The translations under genes were made by a program, and so were the position numbers. This document shows, piece after piece, positions 15,147 to 23,808 of a stretch of DNA of 64,000 nt (the stretch's first letter is position 1; each line of letters begins with the position of its first letter). Under the pieces are notes generated by a model, which ran no database searches, was not told the origin of the DNA, and saw nothing but the letters and a program-made list of their open reading frames with translations. The stretch is from an uncultured Eubacteriales bacterium (lineage in GTDB: Bacteria; Bacillota; Clostridia; Oscillospirales; Oscillospiraceae), in assembly GCA_900550165.1 (NCBI GenBank), contig URQY01000005.1, forward strand, positions 5,160-69,159, given 5' to 3'.

Positions 15147-15205
15147 GGGAAGTTCCTCCTTGTGCAGATTCTTATGTAAAGTTTTATACCTTTACAACAC
15201 GAATC

Positions 15206-15234
15206 AGTTTACATGATTTTATCAAAATTGTCAA
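15206..15234 (-). promoter_or_regulatory. Promoter of the ylxM-ffh-rpsP-khpA operon
   Basis: On the minus strand TTGACA (15234-15229), a 17-bp spacer and TAAACT (15211-15206), about 60 nt before the ylxM start. Confidence 0.82.
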
Positions 15235-15387
15235 GGAAAAATCGCAAGAAAAAGGTCACGCGGGCAGAAAATTCACGCCTTTTTGCGTGCGATCCCCGCT
15301 TTTGGGGGAGAAAAGAGTGGAATTGTTCACGGTTTCGTGGTATCCTAAGGGCAAATTCTGAAAAATTGACCACAGGAGGAATCGGTG

Positions 15388-16659
15388 ATGGAACCGATCA
15401 GACGTGAGATTGCACCCGAGGTCTGCCTCAACTATGTGCGGTCGGAAAAATTCAAAACAGGCACGCTGAGCGTCCAGCTCATCGCGCCGCTTGACGAGGA
15501 GACGGCGAGCTTCGGCGCGCTGCTGCCGAGCGTGCTGCGCCGCGGCACGATGGCACACCCCGATATGCGCTCGCTCTCCACGGCGCTCGACCTGCTCTAC
15601 GGCTCGTCGATCGGCTGCACGGTGCGCAAAAAGGGCGAGAACCAGTGCATCGGCTTTGCCGCGAGCTTCATCGACGAGGCCTTTGTTCCCGGCGGGGAGA
15701 AGCTTCTTGAGCCGATGTGCGACCTTCTGGGCGAGCTGCTGCTCGACCCCGTGACGCGCAACGGCCGCTTCTTGAGCGACTATGTCGAAAGTGAGAAGCA
15801 GAATCTTATCGACGCGATCCGCGGCATCATCAACGACAAGCGCGACTACGCGGACCTGCGGCTTTTGCAGGAGATGTGCCGCGGCGAGCGCTACGGGGTG
15901 GACAAATTCGGCTCCATCGCGCGCGTGGAGAAGATCACGAATCAAACCCTGTTCCGCTACTATCAGGAGCTTTTATCCACGGCGCATCTGGAGCTTTTCT
16001 ACTGCGGCAGCGCGGAGCTTGCGCGCGTGGAGGGGGCGCTTTCCCGTGCGTTTGCACCGCTTCAGCGCGGGCAGGTCGTGCCGCCGGCCGTCGCGGAAAA
16101 GTGTCCCGCGCCCCAAACGCCGCGCGAGATCACCGAGCGCATGGACGTGACGCAGGGCAAGCTCTCGATGGGCTGGCGCGCATCGACTGCCGACGCGCCC
16201 GCGATGATGCTCGCAAACCTCATCTTCGGCGGGTACAGCAACTCCAAGCTCTTTCTGAATGTGCGCGAAAAGCTGTCCCTCTGCTACTATGCCTCGTCCT
16301 CGTACCACCGATCCAAGGGCATCGTGACGGTGTCGTCCGGCATCGAGAGTAAGGACGTTGAAACGGCTAGGCGTGAGATCCTCGCCCAGCTTGAAAGCGT
16401 GCAGCGCGGGGAATTCGAGCCCTGGGAGGTCGAGGGGGCGAGAGCCTGCCTGATCGCGTCGCTCGAATCGCGCGGCGACAGCGCCGGGCGCATGGAGGAA
16501 AACACCCTCGGACAGGCGGCCACAGGCATCCGCGAGACGGCGGACGAGCTCATCGCGGCGCTCCGGGGCGTGACGGATGAGCGCATCGCCGAGGCTGCGC
16601 AGAGCATGGCGCTCGATACGATCTATTTCCTCACAGGGGAGGATGGCGCAAATGGATAA
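15388..16659 (+). CDS. M16-family peptidase homologue lacking the zinc motif
   Basis: A 423-residue protein with the two-domain M16 (pitrilysin) fold, similar to B. subtilis YmfF. No HxxEH appears in the N-terminal domain, so it is expected to be the non-catalytic partner; the C-terminal domain has the substrate-clamping R/Y-type segment (NVREKLSLCYYASSSYHRSKGIVTVSSGI). M16 pairs of this type act as heterodimers on peptides. GGAGG lies 8 nt before ATG 15388. It overlaps the catalytic partner by 8 nt, which suggests equal expression. Confidence 0.88.
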   Translation: MEPIRREIAPEVCLNYVRSEKFKTGTLSVQLIAPLDEETASFGALLPSVLRRGTMAHPDMRSLSTALDLLYGSSIGCTVRKKGENQCIGFAASFIDEAFVPGGEKLLEPMCDLLGELLLDPVTRNGRFLSDYVESEKQNLIDAIRGIINDKRDYADLRLLQEMCRGERYGVDKFGSIARVEKITNQTLFRYYQELLSTAHLELFYCGSAELARVEGALSRAFAPLQRGQVVPPAVAEKCPAPQTPREITERMDVTQGKLSMGWRASTADAPAMMLANLIFGGYSNSKLFLNVREKLSLCYYASSSYHRSKGIVTVSSGIESKDVETARREILAQLESVQRGEFEPWEVEGARACLIASLESRGDSAGRMEENTLGQAATGIRETADELIAALRGVTDERIAEAAQSMALDTIYFLTGEDGANG

Positions 16660-17929
16660 AAAAGAAGTATTGTATCCTCGCATCGGCGAGACGGTCATCG
16701 AAGCGACGCTTGACAACGGGCTGAAGCTTTTTATCGTCCCCAAGCCGAAGCACCGCAAGAAATACGCCTTTTTTGCCACACGCTACGGCGGCATGGATAT
16801 GCAGTTCATCCGAAACGGCGAAAAGTGCGATACGCCCGCGGGCATCGCGCATTATTTAGAGCATAAGATGTTCGACACGGAGGACGGCAACGCCCTCCAG
16901 CAGCTCTCGCAGAACGGCGCGGAGCCGAACGCCTTCACCTCCAACGCGATGACGGGCTATTACTTTGACTGCACCGAGCACTTTGAAGAGAATCTGCGCA
17001 TTCTGCTCTCGTTTGTCTCCATCCCGTATTTTACGGACGAAAGCGTGGAAAAGGAGCGCGGCATCATCGGTCAGGAGATCCGCATGGTCGAGGATTCACC
17101 CGACTGGCAGGTCTATGAAAGGCTGCTTGCCTGCCTGTACCGCACCTCGCCCGCGCGCGTGCCCATCGCCGGCACGGTCGAGAGCATCGCGGGCATCACC
17201 GCGCAGACGCTCTACGACTGCCACCATGCGTTTTACTGCCCCTCCAACATGGCGCTGTGCGTCGTCGGCAACGTCGATGTGAACGCGGTGATCGCACTGG
17301 CGGAAGAGATCCTCCCGCGCGAGCGCGGCGAGGAAATCGGCCGCTGCTACGGGGAAGAGGAGGACGCTTCTGCCGCGCAGCACGAGACCACCGCGCAGAT
17401 GGAGGTCGCGCTGCCGCAGTTCCTTGTGGGCTTCAAGTGCGCGGCGGAGGAAAAAGACCTCATGCGCCAGTCGCTCATCGGCGAGATGGCCTGTGATGTG
17501 CTGCTCGGCGATTCCTCGCCGCTCTACCAGCGCCTTTACGACGAGGGGCTCATCAATGCGAGCTTTGGCGGCGGCTTCGACCAGCTTCCGGGCGTTGCGG
17601 TCCTGTGCGCCGGCGGTGAGAGCGAGCAGCCGCAAAAGGTGAGCGACGCCATTCTTGCCGAGGCGCAGCGCCTTGCGCGCGAGGGCATCGACCCTGCGTT
17701 TTTCGAGCAGATCCGCCGCGCGAGCTTCGGCGCGACGCTGCGCGCGCTCAACTCGTTTGAAAATATCGCCGTCTCGCTCATCGACGGCTATTTCCGCCAT
17801 TTCGACGCGCTCCGGTTCCCCGAGGCCTATGAGAGCATCGAAAAGGCTGACGTCGAGCGCTTCCTGCGAGAGAATTTTACCGCTGAGCGACGCGCGCTCT
17901 CCATCATCGAATCGAAAAAAGAGGATTGA
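16652..17929 (+). CDS. M16-family zinc metallopeptidase
   Basis: A 425-residue catalytic M16 peptidase similar to B. subtilis YmfH. The inverted zinc motif HxxEH is H67-YL-E70-H71 (AHYLEHKMFD), and the third ligand is probably E142 in IGQEIRMVED. The C-terminal half contains SPLYQRLYDEGLINASFGGGF, typical of the second M16 domain. With the preceding inactive homologue it would form a closed peptidase chamber. The start at 16652 has AGGGGAGG 9 nt upstream and lies inside the end of the first gene. lgt follows 7 nt later. Confidence 0.92.
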   Translation: MDKKEVLYPRIGETVIEATLDNGLKLFIVPKPKHRKKYAFFATRYGGMDMQFIRNGEKCDTPAGIAHYLEHKMFDTEDGNALQQLSQNGAEPNAFTSNAMTGYYFDCTEHFEENLRILLSFVSIPYFTDESVEKERGIIGQEIRMVEDSPDWQVYERLLACLYRTSPARVPIAGTVESIAGITAQTLYDCHHAFYCPSNMALCVVGNVDVNAVIALAEEILPRERGEEIGRCYGEEEDASAAQHETTAQMEVALPQFLVGFKCAAEEKDLMRQSLIGEMACDVLLGDSSPLYQRLYDEGLINASFGGGFDQLPGVAVLCAGGESEQPQKVSDAILAEAQRLAREGIDPAFFEQIRRASFGATLRALNSFENIAVSLIDGYFRHFDALRFPEAYESIEKADVERFLRENFTAERRALSIIESKKED

Positions 17930-17936
17930 TCGTTCT

Positions 17937-18938
17937 ATGAAATTTACCGATGTACCCATCAGCTTCCCCGGGCTTTTCGGCGACTGGCAGTTCACCGCGC
18001 CCTCCAAGGCGCTCGATATCGGAAACGGCATCTACTGGTATGGCATCATCATCGCCGCCGGTATGCTGCTGGGGCTCTATTTCTGCATGAAGCAGGCGCC
18101 GAAATACGGCCTGACCGAGGATAACGTCATCGACATGGTGCTGTGGGCCATTCCGTTTTCCATCATCGGCGCGCGGCTCTACTATGTGCTCTTTTACCTC
18201 GACCTGTTCCGCAGCAGCGACGGGTCGATCAACTGGTCCTCGACCTACCGCATCTGGGACGGCGGCCTTGCCATCTACGGCGGCGTCATCGCGGGCTTTT
18301 TGACAGCCTTCCTCTTCAGCCAATGCAAAAAGCTCTCGTTCTGGGCGCTGGCGGACTGCTGCGTGCAGGGCCTTTTCATCGGGCAGGCCATCGGCCGCTG
18401 GGGGAATTTTATGAATCGCGAGGCCTTCGGCGGCCTGACCGACCTTCCCTGGCGGATGCGGCTGTGGGTCTCGTCCACGACCTATGTGGACGTGCACCCG
18501 ACGTTCCTCTATGAGAGCCTGTGGAATGTCATCGGCCTGCTGCTTCTTTATTTCATCGTCTCCCGTGCCCGCCGCTTTGACGGAGAAAATACCTGCTTTT
18601 ACTTCCTCTGGTACGGCATTGGCCGCTTCTGGATCGAGGGCCTGCGAACCGACAGCCTGTATCTGTTCGACTGGACGCTCTTCGGCGAGCGCATCCGCGT
18701 GTCGCAGGCGCTGTCTTTTGTGATGGTGCTCGTGAGCGCGGGAGTGCTTATCTATCAGCTCGGGATCCGAAAGGCCGACGGCTCGGGGCTCTATGTGAAA
18801 ACGCACGCCGCCGCTCCCGCTGCCGAGGCCGCGGAGGGGAAGACGGACCCGCCTGCGGATGACCTCCCGACGCTTCCGGAGGAAGCTGCGCCGGAGTCGC
18901 AGCCGTCCGCCGACGGGCTCCCGAAGGACGATACGTGA
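17937..18938 (+). CDS. lgt: Prolipoprotein diacylglyceryl transferase
   Basis: Lgt transfers diacylglycerol from phosphatidylglycerol to the lipobox cysteine of prolipoproteins in the membrane. The 333-residue protein has about seven membrane helices, the signature GQAIGRWGNFMNREAFGG, the HPTFLYES segment and YGIGRFWIEGLRTDSLY. A Pro/Glu-rich cytoplasmic tail of about 60 residues follows the last helix and is longer than usual. AGAGGA lies 11 nt upstream. It is placed at the end of the M16 operon and overlaps the next regulator start (TGATG). Confidence 0.96.
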   Translation: MKFTDVPISFPGLFGDWQFTAPSKALDIGNGIYWYGIIIAAGMLLGLYFCMKQAPKYGLTEDNVIDMVLWAIPFSIIGARLYYVLFYLDLFRSSDGSINWSSTYRIWDGGLAIYGGVIAGFLTAFLFSQCKKLSFWALADCCVQGLFIGQAIGRWGNFMNREAFGGLTDLPWRMRLWVSSTTYVDVHPTFLYESLWNVIGLLLLYFIVSRARRFDGENTCFYFLWYGIGRFWIEGLRTDSLYLFDWTLFGERIRVSQALSFVMVLVSAGVLIYQLGIRKADGSGLYVKTHAAAPAAEAAEGKTDPPADDLPTLPEEAAPESQPSADGLPKDDT

Positions 18939-20011
18939 TGCGCTACCATATCGACAGAGACGCCGCGCAGAGCGCCTATTTGCAGCTCTATCATCAACTG
19001 CGGCGCGATATCGTGGGCGGCGTTTACCCGCTGGGGACAAAGATGCCAAGCAAGCGCCTCATCGCGAGCGAGACGGGCGTGAGCGTCATCACGGTCGAGC
19101 ACGCGCTGGCCATCCTGTGCGATGAAGGGTACCTGGAATCGCGCGAGCGCAGCGGCTTTTTTGTGAGCTTTGCCGCGGCAGATTGCTTTCCCGTCTCCGA
19201 AACGGAGACCGAGCGCCGCGTGACCGTTTCCCACGGCGCGGAGGATGAATTCCCCTTTCCCTCGCTTGCCAGAACGATGAGAAGAGTGCTCAGCGAGTAC
19301 GGTGAGAGCATTCTGACCAAATCTCCGAACAACGGCTGCGCCGAGCTGCGCGGGGCTATCGCGGCCTATTTATCCCGCTCGCGCGGCATCAGTGTCCAGC
19401 CGGGGCAGATCGTCATCGGCTCGGGTGCGGAGTATCTCTATGGGCTCATCGTGCAGCTTCTGGGCAGGGACCGCGTGTTTGCGCTCGAGGACCCGTCCTA
19501 CGACAAGATCAACAGAGTGTATCAGGCGCACGGCGTCACGTGCGAGATGCTGCGCCTCGGCAGCGATGGCATCCGCTCCGACGAGCTGGCCCGCGCCACG
19601 GCAACGGTGCTGCACGTTACGCCCTTCCACAGCTTTCCGAGCCTTGTCACGGCGAGCGCAGGCAAGCGCCGCGAGTATCTCCGCTGGGCGAGAGAGCGCG
19701 GCGGCTATATCGTCGAGGACGACTTCGACTCGGAGTTCAGCGTGTCCACAAAGAGCGAGGATACGCTCTTTTCACTCGAGCCCGAGCAGTCCGTCATTTA
19801 CATGAACACCTTTTCCAAAACCATCGCCCCGTCGATGCGCGTGGGCTATATGGTGCTGCCGCCCGCGCTTTCCGAGCATTTTCGCCGCGAGGTGGGCTTT
19901 TACTCCTGCACCGTGCCGGTCTTCGAGCAGTATGTGCTTGCCGAGCTCATCGGCAGCGGCGACTTCGAGCGCCATATCAACCGCATCCGCCGCAAGCGTC
20001 GCCGGCAGTAG
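18938..20011 (+). pseudogene. C-terminally truncated MocR/PdxR-type regulator
   Basis: An N-terminal GntR winged helix (about 10-75, YLQLYHQLRRDIVGG...KMPSKRLIASETGVSVITVEHALAIL) is fused to an aminotransferase-like domain with the PLP lysine in MNTFSKTIAPSMRVGY. MocR regulators are usually about 450-480 residues; this frame stops after 357 at HINRIRRKRRRQ. That is where the final small domain should continue, and no continuation is visible in other frames before the tRNA-Thr promoter. About 90-100 residues appear deleted. The DNA-binding part is intact, so some function is possible. AAGGA lies 9 nt before the ATG. Confidence 0.7.
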
Positions 20012-20041
20012 GGCAGCGGAATAAAAACTTTTCAAAACCGC

Positions 20042-20070
20042 TTGACGCGAGACGGCGGCTGTGCTATAAT
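20042..20070 (+). promoter_or_regulatory. Promoter of tRNA-Thr
   Basis: TTGACG (20042-20047), a 17-bp spacer and the consensus TATAAT (20065-20070), 22 bp before the tRNA. Confidence 0.88.
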
Positions 20071-20092
20071 TCCATTTGCATTTGATGAATGC

Positions 20093-20168
20093 GCTGGTGT
20101 AGCTCAGTCGGTAGAGCAGCTGATTCGTAATCAGCAGGTCATGTGTTCGAGTCACACCACCAGCTCCA
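20093..20168 (+). tRNA. tRNA-Thr (anticodon CGT)
   Basis: A 76-nt cloverleaf: the acceptor stem GCTGGTG pairs with CACCAGC, followed by discriminator T and encoded CCA. The D arm lies in AGCTCAGTCGGTAGAGC, the anticodon stem-loop is GCTGA-TTCGTAA-TCAGC with anticodon CGT (reads ACG), and the T loop is TTCGAGT. The T stem has one A-C mismatch at its base. Confidence 0.97.
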
Positions 20169-20170
20169 TG

Positions 20171-20205
20171 AAAAAACCTGAAATCTCAGTGGTTTCAGGT
20201 TTTTT
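20171..20205 (+). terminator. Terminator of tRNA-Thr
   Basis: AAAAAACCTGAAA pairs with TTTCAGGTTTTTT across a 9-nt loop, ending in a T run. Confidence 0.9.
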
Positions 20206-20414
20206 CATTCTTGAAGCGATCGCTGACGACCTATCCCGACGGCAAGCGGGACAGCAGGATAAATTGAAAAGCTGCCTTGCGGCGGCTTTTCAAAAGGGCT
20301 TTGGTTAGATGCAACTAACTGTAGGTGCGGTATCGGCAGGACACGCTCCCTCTGAATGGAGAGCGGCGTCAGAGCTCGCCGATCCTGCGGCGAAGAGAGT
20401 GAAGAGATGCGACG
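20206..20414. other. Intergenic region before ogt with hairpin and operator-like repeat
   Basis: No gene is visible. A strong hairpin lies at 20264-20293 (TTGAAAAGCTGCC with GGCGGCTTTTCAA). An inverted repeat GTTAG-N6-CTAAC lies at 20304-20319 and resembles the operator at 53901-53916. Confidence 0.55.
20304..20319. promoter_or_regulatory. GTTAGAT-type inverted repeat upstream of ogt
   Basis: GTTAGATGCAACTAAC is an inverted repeat (GTTAG arms, 6-nt centre). It shares GTTAGATnnAnCTAAC with the site at 53901-53916 and resembles metal-responsive DtxR-family operators. Its target is unclear. Confidence 0.4.
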
Positions 20415-20948
20415 ATGACCTATTTGCAGACCTATTCTTCCCCGCTCGGGGAGCTTTTGCTGGCGGCCGATGAAACGGGACTGACCGGCGCGTGGTTTGA
20501 AGGGCAGAAGTATTTCACCCGCACGCTGACAGGGGAGCGCATCGAGCGCGAAACATCGGTGCTGGCCGAGGCGAAGCGCTGGCTCGACCGCTATTTCAGC
20601 GGTGAAGCGCCTGATCGCCTGCCGCCGCTCCACCCACAGGGATCGGATTTTCAGAAGGCTGTGTGGGAGCTGCTGGTGCGCATCCCCTATGGCGGGACCG
20701 TGACCTACGGCGAGCTTGCCGCTGCCCTTGCCGCGCAGCAGGGGAGGGGACGGATGCCTGCGCAGGCCGTGGGCGGCGCGGTGGGGCACAACCCCATCTC
20801 CGTCATCGTGCCGTGCCACCGCGTGGTCGGTGCGAACGGCAGCTTGACCGGCTATGCCGGCGGCGTCGGGCGCAAGATGAAGCTCCTGGCGCTTGAAGGG
20901 GCAGACATGAGCCGTCTTTTCGTCCCGAAAAAGGGGACTGCCCTGTGA
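20415..20948 (+). CDS. ogt: Methylated-DNA--protein-cysteine methyltransferase
   Basis: A 177-residue suicide repair protein that removes O6-alkyl groups from guanine. The active-site motif is IVPCHRVV (Cys in PCHRV), preceded by the HTH region (IPYGGTVTYGELAAAL...AQAVGGAVGHNPISV) and followed by GSLTGYAGGVGRKMKLLALEG. The N-terminal ribonuclease-like domain (about 1-80) is present, so this is full-length Ogt. A GAAGAG site lies upstream of the ATG. The gene stands alone between tRNA-Thr and an antiporter. Confidence 0.94.
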   Translation: MTYLQTYSSPLGELLLAADETGLTGAWFEGQKYFTRTLTGERIERETSVLAEAKRWLDRYFSGEAPDRLPPLHPQGSDFQKAVWELLVRIPYGGTVTYGELAAALAAQQGRGRMPAQAVGGAVGHNPISVIVPCHRVVGANGSLTGYAGGVGRKMKLLALEGADMSRLFVPKKGTAL

Positions 20949-20962
20949 AAAACAGCATTATG

Positions 20963-21002
20963 ACCGCGCCGTGCAGGAGAAAGGATCCCGCATGGCGCGG
21001 TT
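20963..21002 (+). terminator. Hairpin after ogt
   Basis: ACCGCGCCGTGC pairs imperfectly with GCATGGCGCGGT around a 16-nt loop, and a T-rich stretch (TTAATATTTTATT) follows. It is a likely terminator. Confidence 0.6.
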
Positions 21003-21182
21003 AATATTTTATTCCGAACCGGATGTTTTCCCTCTCTTTTTTATGTCCTTTGCGCGGGGAAAAACGACGCAAAACCGGTAAAAAACGATCTTAGCGCGAA
21101 CTTTGCGGCGAAAATGAAGGATATATTGCACTTCTCTCATAGAAATGAAGGAAATTGCTCATTTCCTTGTCGATTCTGACGG

Positions 21183-21210
21183 TTGAAAAAAGCAAAAAAG
21201 AAGATAGAAT
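21183..21210 (+). promoter_or_regulatory. Candidate promoter of the CPA2 antiporter
   Basis: TTGAAA (21183-21188), a 16-bp A-rich spacer and TAGAAT (21205-21210), about 50 nt before the start codon. The interval from 21003 to here shows nothing else. Confidence 0.5.
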
Positions 21211-21261
21211 AGAGCCTCGCGAAATGAGTTGGAATTTGAGAGAGTTTGTGGAGGAAATGCT

Positions 21262-22545
21262 ATGTCTTATCATTTTTTGCTGGATCTTGCGCTGATCCTG
21301 CTGAGCACCAAGGTCCTGGGTCTCGTTGCGCAGAAGCTCCAGATGCCGCAGGTCGTGGGCGCGCTGATCGCGGGCCTCATCCTCAGCCCTGCGGGGCTTG
21401 GCCTTCTGTCGGAAACGGAATTTACCGCGCAGCTCAGCGAGCTTGGCGTCATCGTGCTGATGTTCTCCGCCGGTATGGGGACGGACATCAATGAGCTCAA
21501 GCACAGCGGCAAGGCGGGCTTTATGGTCGCGGTCCTCGGCGTGGTCGTACCGTTCCTCATGGGCACGGCGCTTGCCTGGGGTGCGGACGAGCTCGGGCTC
21601 ATCGAGAGCACCGGCTTCATTGAAAATATCTTCATCGGCACCGTCCTGACGGCCACGTCCGTGAGCATCACGGTCGAAACGCTCAAGGAGATGAAAAAGC
21701 TCGAGACCAAGGTCGGCAATACGATCCTGGCCGCCGCGCTCATCGACGATGTGCTCGGCCTCATCGCCTTAACGCTCGTTTGCAGCTTGGCCGGCGGTGA
21801 TGAGAGCATCGGCATGGTGCTCCTCAAGATCGCGGGCTTCTTTATCTTTGCCTTTGTTGTCGGCTTTGGCGCAAATCGCCTCTTCTGCTGGATGCTCAAG
21901 CGTCAGCACGGCTGGGCCAGCCACCGCAACTCCGTTTTTGCCTTTGTCCTGTGCCTTGTGATGGCCTACTGCGCCGAGGAGTTCTTTGGCGTTGCCGATA
22001 TCACGGGCGCTTACGCCGCGGGACTTGCCGTGGCCTGCACGCCCAAGGGCACCTATATCCAGACGAAGTACAACCCCCTCGGGTATCTGCTGCTCACGCC
22101 GGTCTTTTTCGCGAGCATCGGCATCAACGTGCAGATCACGGGCCTGACGGGTGGCATGATCGTGTTTGCCGTCCTGCTGCTGCTCGTTTCGATCATCTCG
22201 AAGCTGCTCGGCTGCGGTCTCGGCGCCAAGGTGTGCCATTTCACCACGCGCGAGAGCATTCAGGTCGGCGCGGGCATGGCCTGCCGCGGCGAGGTCGCGC
22301 TGATCGTCGCCAACCGCGGCCTTTCGATGGGCGTGCTGTCGCCCGCGATGATGACGCCCGTGGTCATTACGGTCGTCTGCGGTACGATCTTGACGCCGAT
22401 CCTGCTCAAGCTGTCCTTCCGCGGCCATCAGGAGTCCGAGCTTGTGCAGAACAACATCGCCGACCGCATGGCCAAGCACCGTCAGCTCGATATTATCACC
22501 CAGCAGCTTTTGCAGCAGGATGAGCAGATGATGAAAAAGAACTGA
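21262..22545 (+). CDS. CPA2-family cation:proton antiporter
   Basis: A 427-residue membrane protein with about 12 hydrophobic helices in the Na+/H+ exchanger (Kef/NapA-like) arrangement. Features are LQMPQVVGALIAGLILSPAGL early, a central AALIDDVLGLIALTLV carrying the Asp-Asp pair typical of electrogenic CPA2 exchangers, and GMACRGEVALIVANRGL near the C-terminus. It probably exchanges Na+ or K+ for H+. GGAGG lies 7 nt before ATG 21262. A short charged tail lacks TrkA-type domains. Confidence 0.88.
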   Translation: MSYHFLLDLALILLSTKVLGLVAQKLQMPQVVGALIAGLILSPAGLGLLSETEFTAQLSELGVIVLMFSAGMGTDINELKHSGKAGFMVAVLGVVVPFLMGTALAWGADELGLIESTGFIENIFIGTVLTATSVSITVETLKEMKKLETKVGNTILAAALIDDVLGLIALTLVCSLAGGDESIGMVLLKIAGFFIFAFVVGFGANRLFCWMLKRQHGWASHRNSVFAFVLCLVMAYCAEEFFGVADITGAYAAGLAVACTPKGTYIQTKYNPLGYLLLTPVFFASIGINVQITGLTGGMIVFAVLLLLVSIISKLLGCGLGAKVCHFTTRESIQVGAGMACRGEVALIVANRGLSMGVLSPAMMTPVVITVVCGTILTPILLKLSFRGHQESELVQNNIADRMAKHRQLDIITQQLLQQDEQMMKKN

Positions 22546-22567
22546 GTCCGGCATCCCGATATCAAGA

Positions 22568-22604
22568 CAAAAAAGAGCTTTCTCCAAAGGGAGAAAGCTC
22601 TTTT
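22568..22604. terminator. Bidirectional terminator
   Basis: AAAAAGAGCTTTCTCC pairs with GGAGAAAGCTCTTTTT around a short loop. It separates the antiporter gene from the convergent threonine aldolase gene. Confidence 0.92.
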
Positions 22605-22616
22605 TGATATCCGGCT

Positions 22617-23684
22617 TCAGGACGCGGCTTTTGACTGTGCGGCGCAGTCGCGCAGGACGCGGCACAGCGTGCGGACGGCCTCCTCCCTTGTCGCCCAACT
22701 GGTGGCAAAGCGGATGATGGTGTGGGTCTCGTCGTAGATCTCCCATGGGGAGAAGTCCACACGCTCGCGCAGCCTTGCCAGCTGCCCGTTATCCACAAGG
22801 CAGAAAAGCTGATTGGTGGGCGAGGCGAAGCACAGTTGATAGCCGTTTGCGCGCAGGGCATCGCGGATGGTGTTTGCATCGCGGATGGCCGTTTCACCGA
22901 TACGCGCATAAAGCCCGTCGGTAAACAGGGTGTCAAATTGCAGCCCGAGCAGCCGACCCTTGGCAAGCAGCGCGCCGTGCTGCTTGATGATGGTGAAAAA
23001 GTGCGGGATGAGACCCGGCTGCGGGATGACGACCGCCTCGCCGAGCAGCGCGCCGCATTTGGTGCCGCCGATGTAGAAGATATCGCACAGCTCGGCCATG
23101 TCTTCGAGCGTTACGTCGTTCTCGGGGCAGGCGAGCGCATAGGCAAGGCGAGCGCCGTCGACATACAGCGGCAGGTGCTTTTCGCGGCACAGCGCGCTGA
23201 TGGCGGCGAGCTCCTCGCGGGAGTAAAGCGTGCCGTACTCCGTCGGCTGGGAGAGATAGACCATGCCCGGCATGACCGTGTGGTCGCGGTTCGCGTCCTC
23301 TTCATAGACGCGCAGCAGTGCGGCAATCTGATCGGCGCTGAGCTTTCCGTTTTTGTGCGGCAGCGTGAGCACCTTGTGCCCGCCGAACTCGATGGCGCCG
23401 GCCTCGTGCACGCTGATGTGCCCCGTGTCAGCGGCGATCACACCCTCGTAAGAGCGCAGCAGCGCGTCGATGACGGTCGCGTTCGTCTGTGTGCCGCCGA
23501 CAAGAAAGTGGATCTCCGCGTTCGGCGCGCCGCAGGCGGCGCGGATTTTGGCGCGGGCCGATCCGCAGCAGTCGTCTGCGCCGTAGCCCGGCATCTGAGT
23601 GAAATTCGTCTCGATGAGACGCTGTAAAATGGCGGGGTGCGCCCCCTCCATGTAGTCGCAGGAAAAGGAAATGCGCTGTTCCAT
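22617..23684 (-). CDS. ltaE: Low-specificity L-threonine aldolase
   Basis: A 355-residue PLP fold-type I enzyme of the beta-eliminating lyase/threonine aldolase family, which cleaves L-threonine to glycine and acetaldehyde. The PLP lysine is in YIGGTKCGALLGEA, the His stacking on the cofactor is in DTGHISVHEAGAIE, and VDGARLAYAL carries the conserved Asp/Arg. AAGGAG lies 7 nt before ATG 23684. It is transcribed divergently from a LysR regulator, its probable controller. Confidence 0.93.
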   Translation of the reverse strand: MEQRISFSCDYMEGAHPAILQRLIETNFTQMPGYGADDCCGSARAKIRAACGAPNAEIHFLVGGTQTNATVIDALLRSYEGVIAADTGHISVHEAGAIEFGGHKVLTLPHKNGKLSADQIAALLRVYEEDANRDHTVMPGMVYLSQPTEYGTLYSREELAAISALCREKHLPLYVDGARLAYALACPENDVTLEDMAELCDIFYIGGTKCGALLGEAVVIPQPGLIPHFFTIIKQHGALLAKGRLLGLQFDTLFTDGLYARIGETAIRDANTIRDALRANGYQLCFASPTNQLFCLVDNGQLARLRERVDFSPWEIYDETHTIIRFATSWATREEAVRTLCRVLRDCAAQSKAAS

Positions 23685-23730
23685 GTTTTTTCTCCTTACC
23701 AAAACGGGATTGACGGTTTCTACGGCGTAT

Positions 23731-23794
23731 TGTATGATAAAATCATACATGACGCAAACGGCGATTTGAAATGGAAACTATGATATAATATCAT
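23731..23794. promoter_or_regulatory. Two palindromes between ltaE and the LysR gene
   Basis: TGTATGAT-AAA-ATCATACA (23731-23749) and ATGATAT-A-ATATCAT (23780-23794) lie in the divergent intergenic region. They share the ATGAT/ATCAT half-site. They are candidate LysR binding sites controlling ltaE and the regulator itself. Confidence 0.6.
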
Positions 23795-23808
23795 GAATGG
23801 AGGGCACG

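Noticed and set aside
20264..20293. Hairpin before ogt as a riboswitch or small RNA
   Set aside because: It is a single simple stem-loop without conserved aptamer sequence or a clear promoter.
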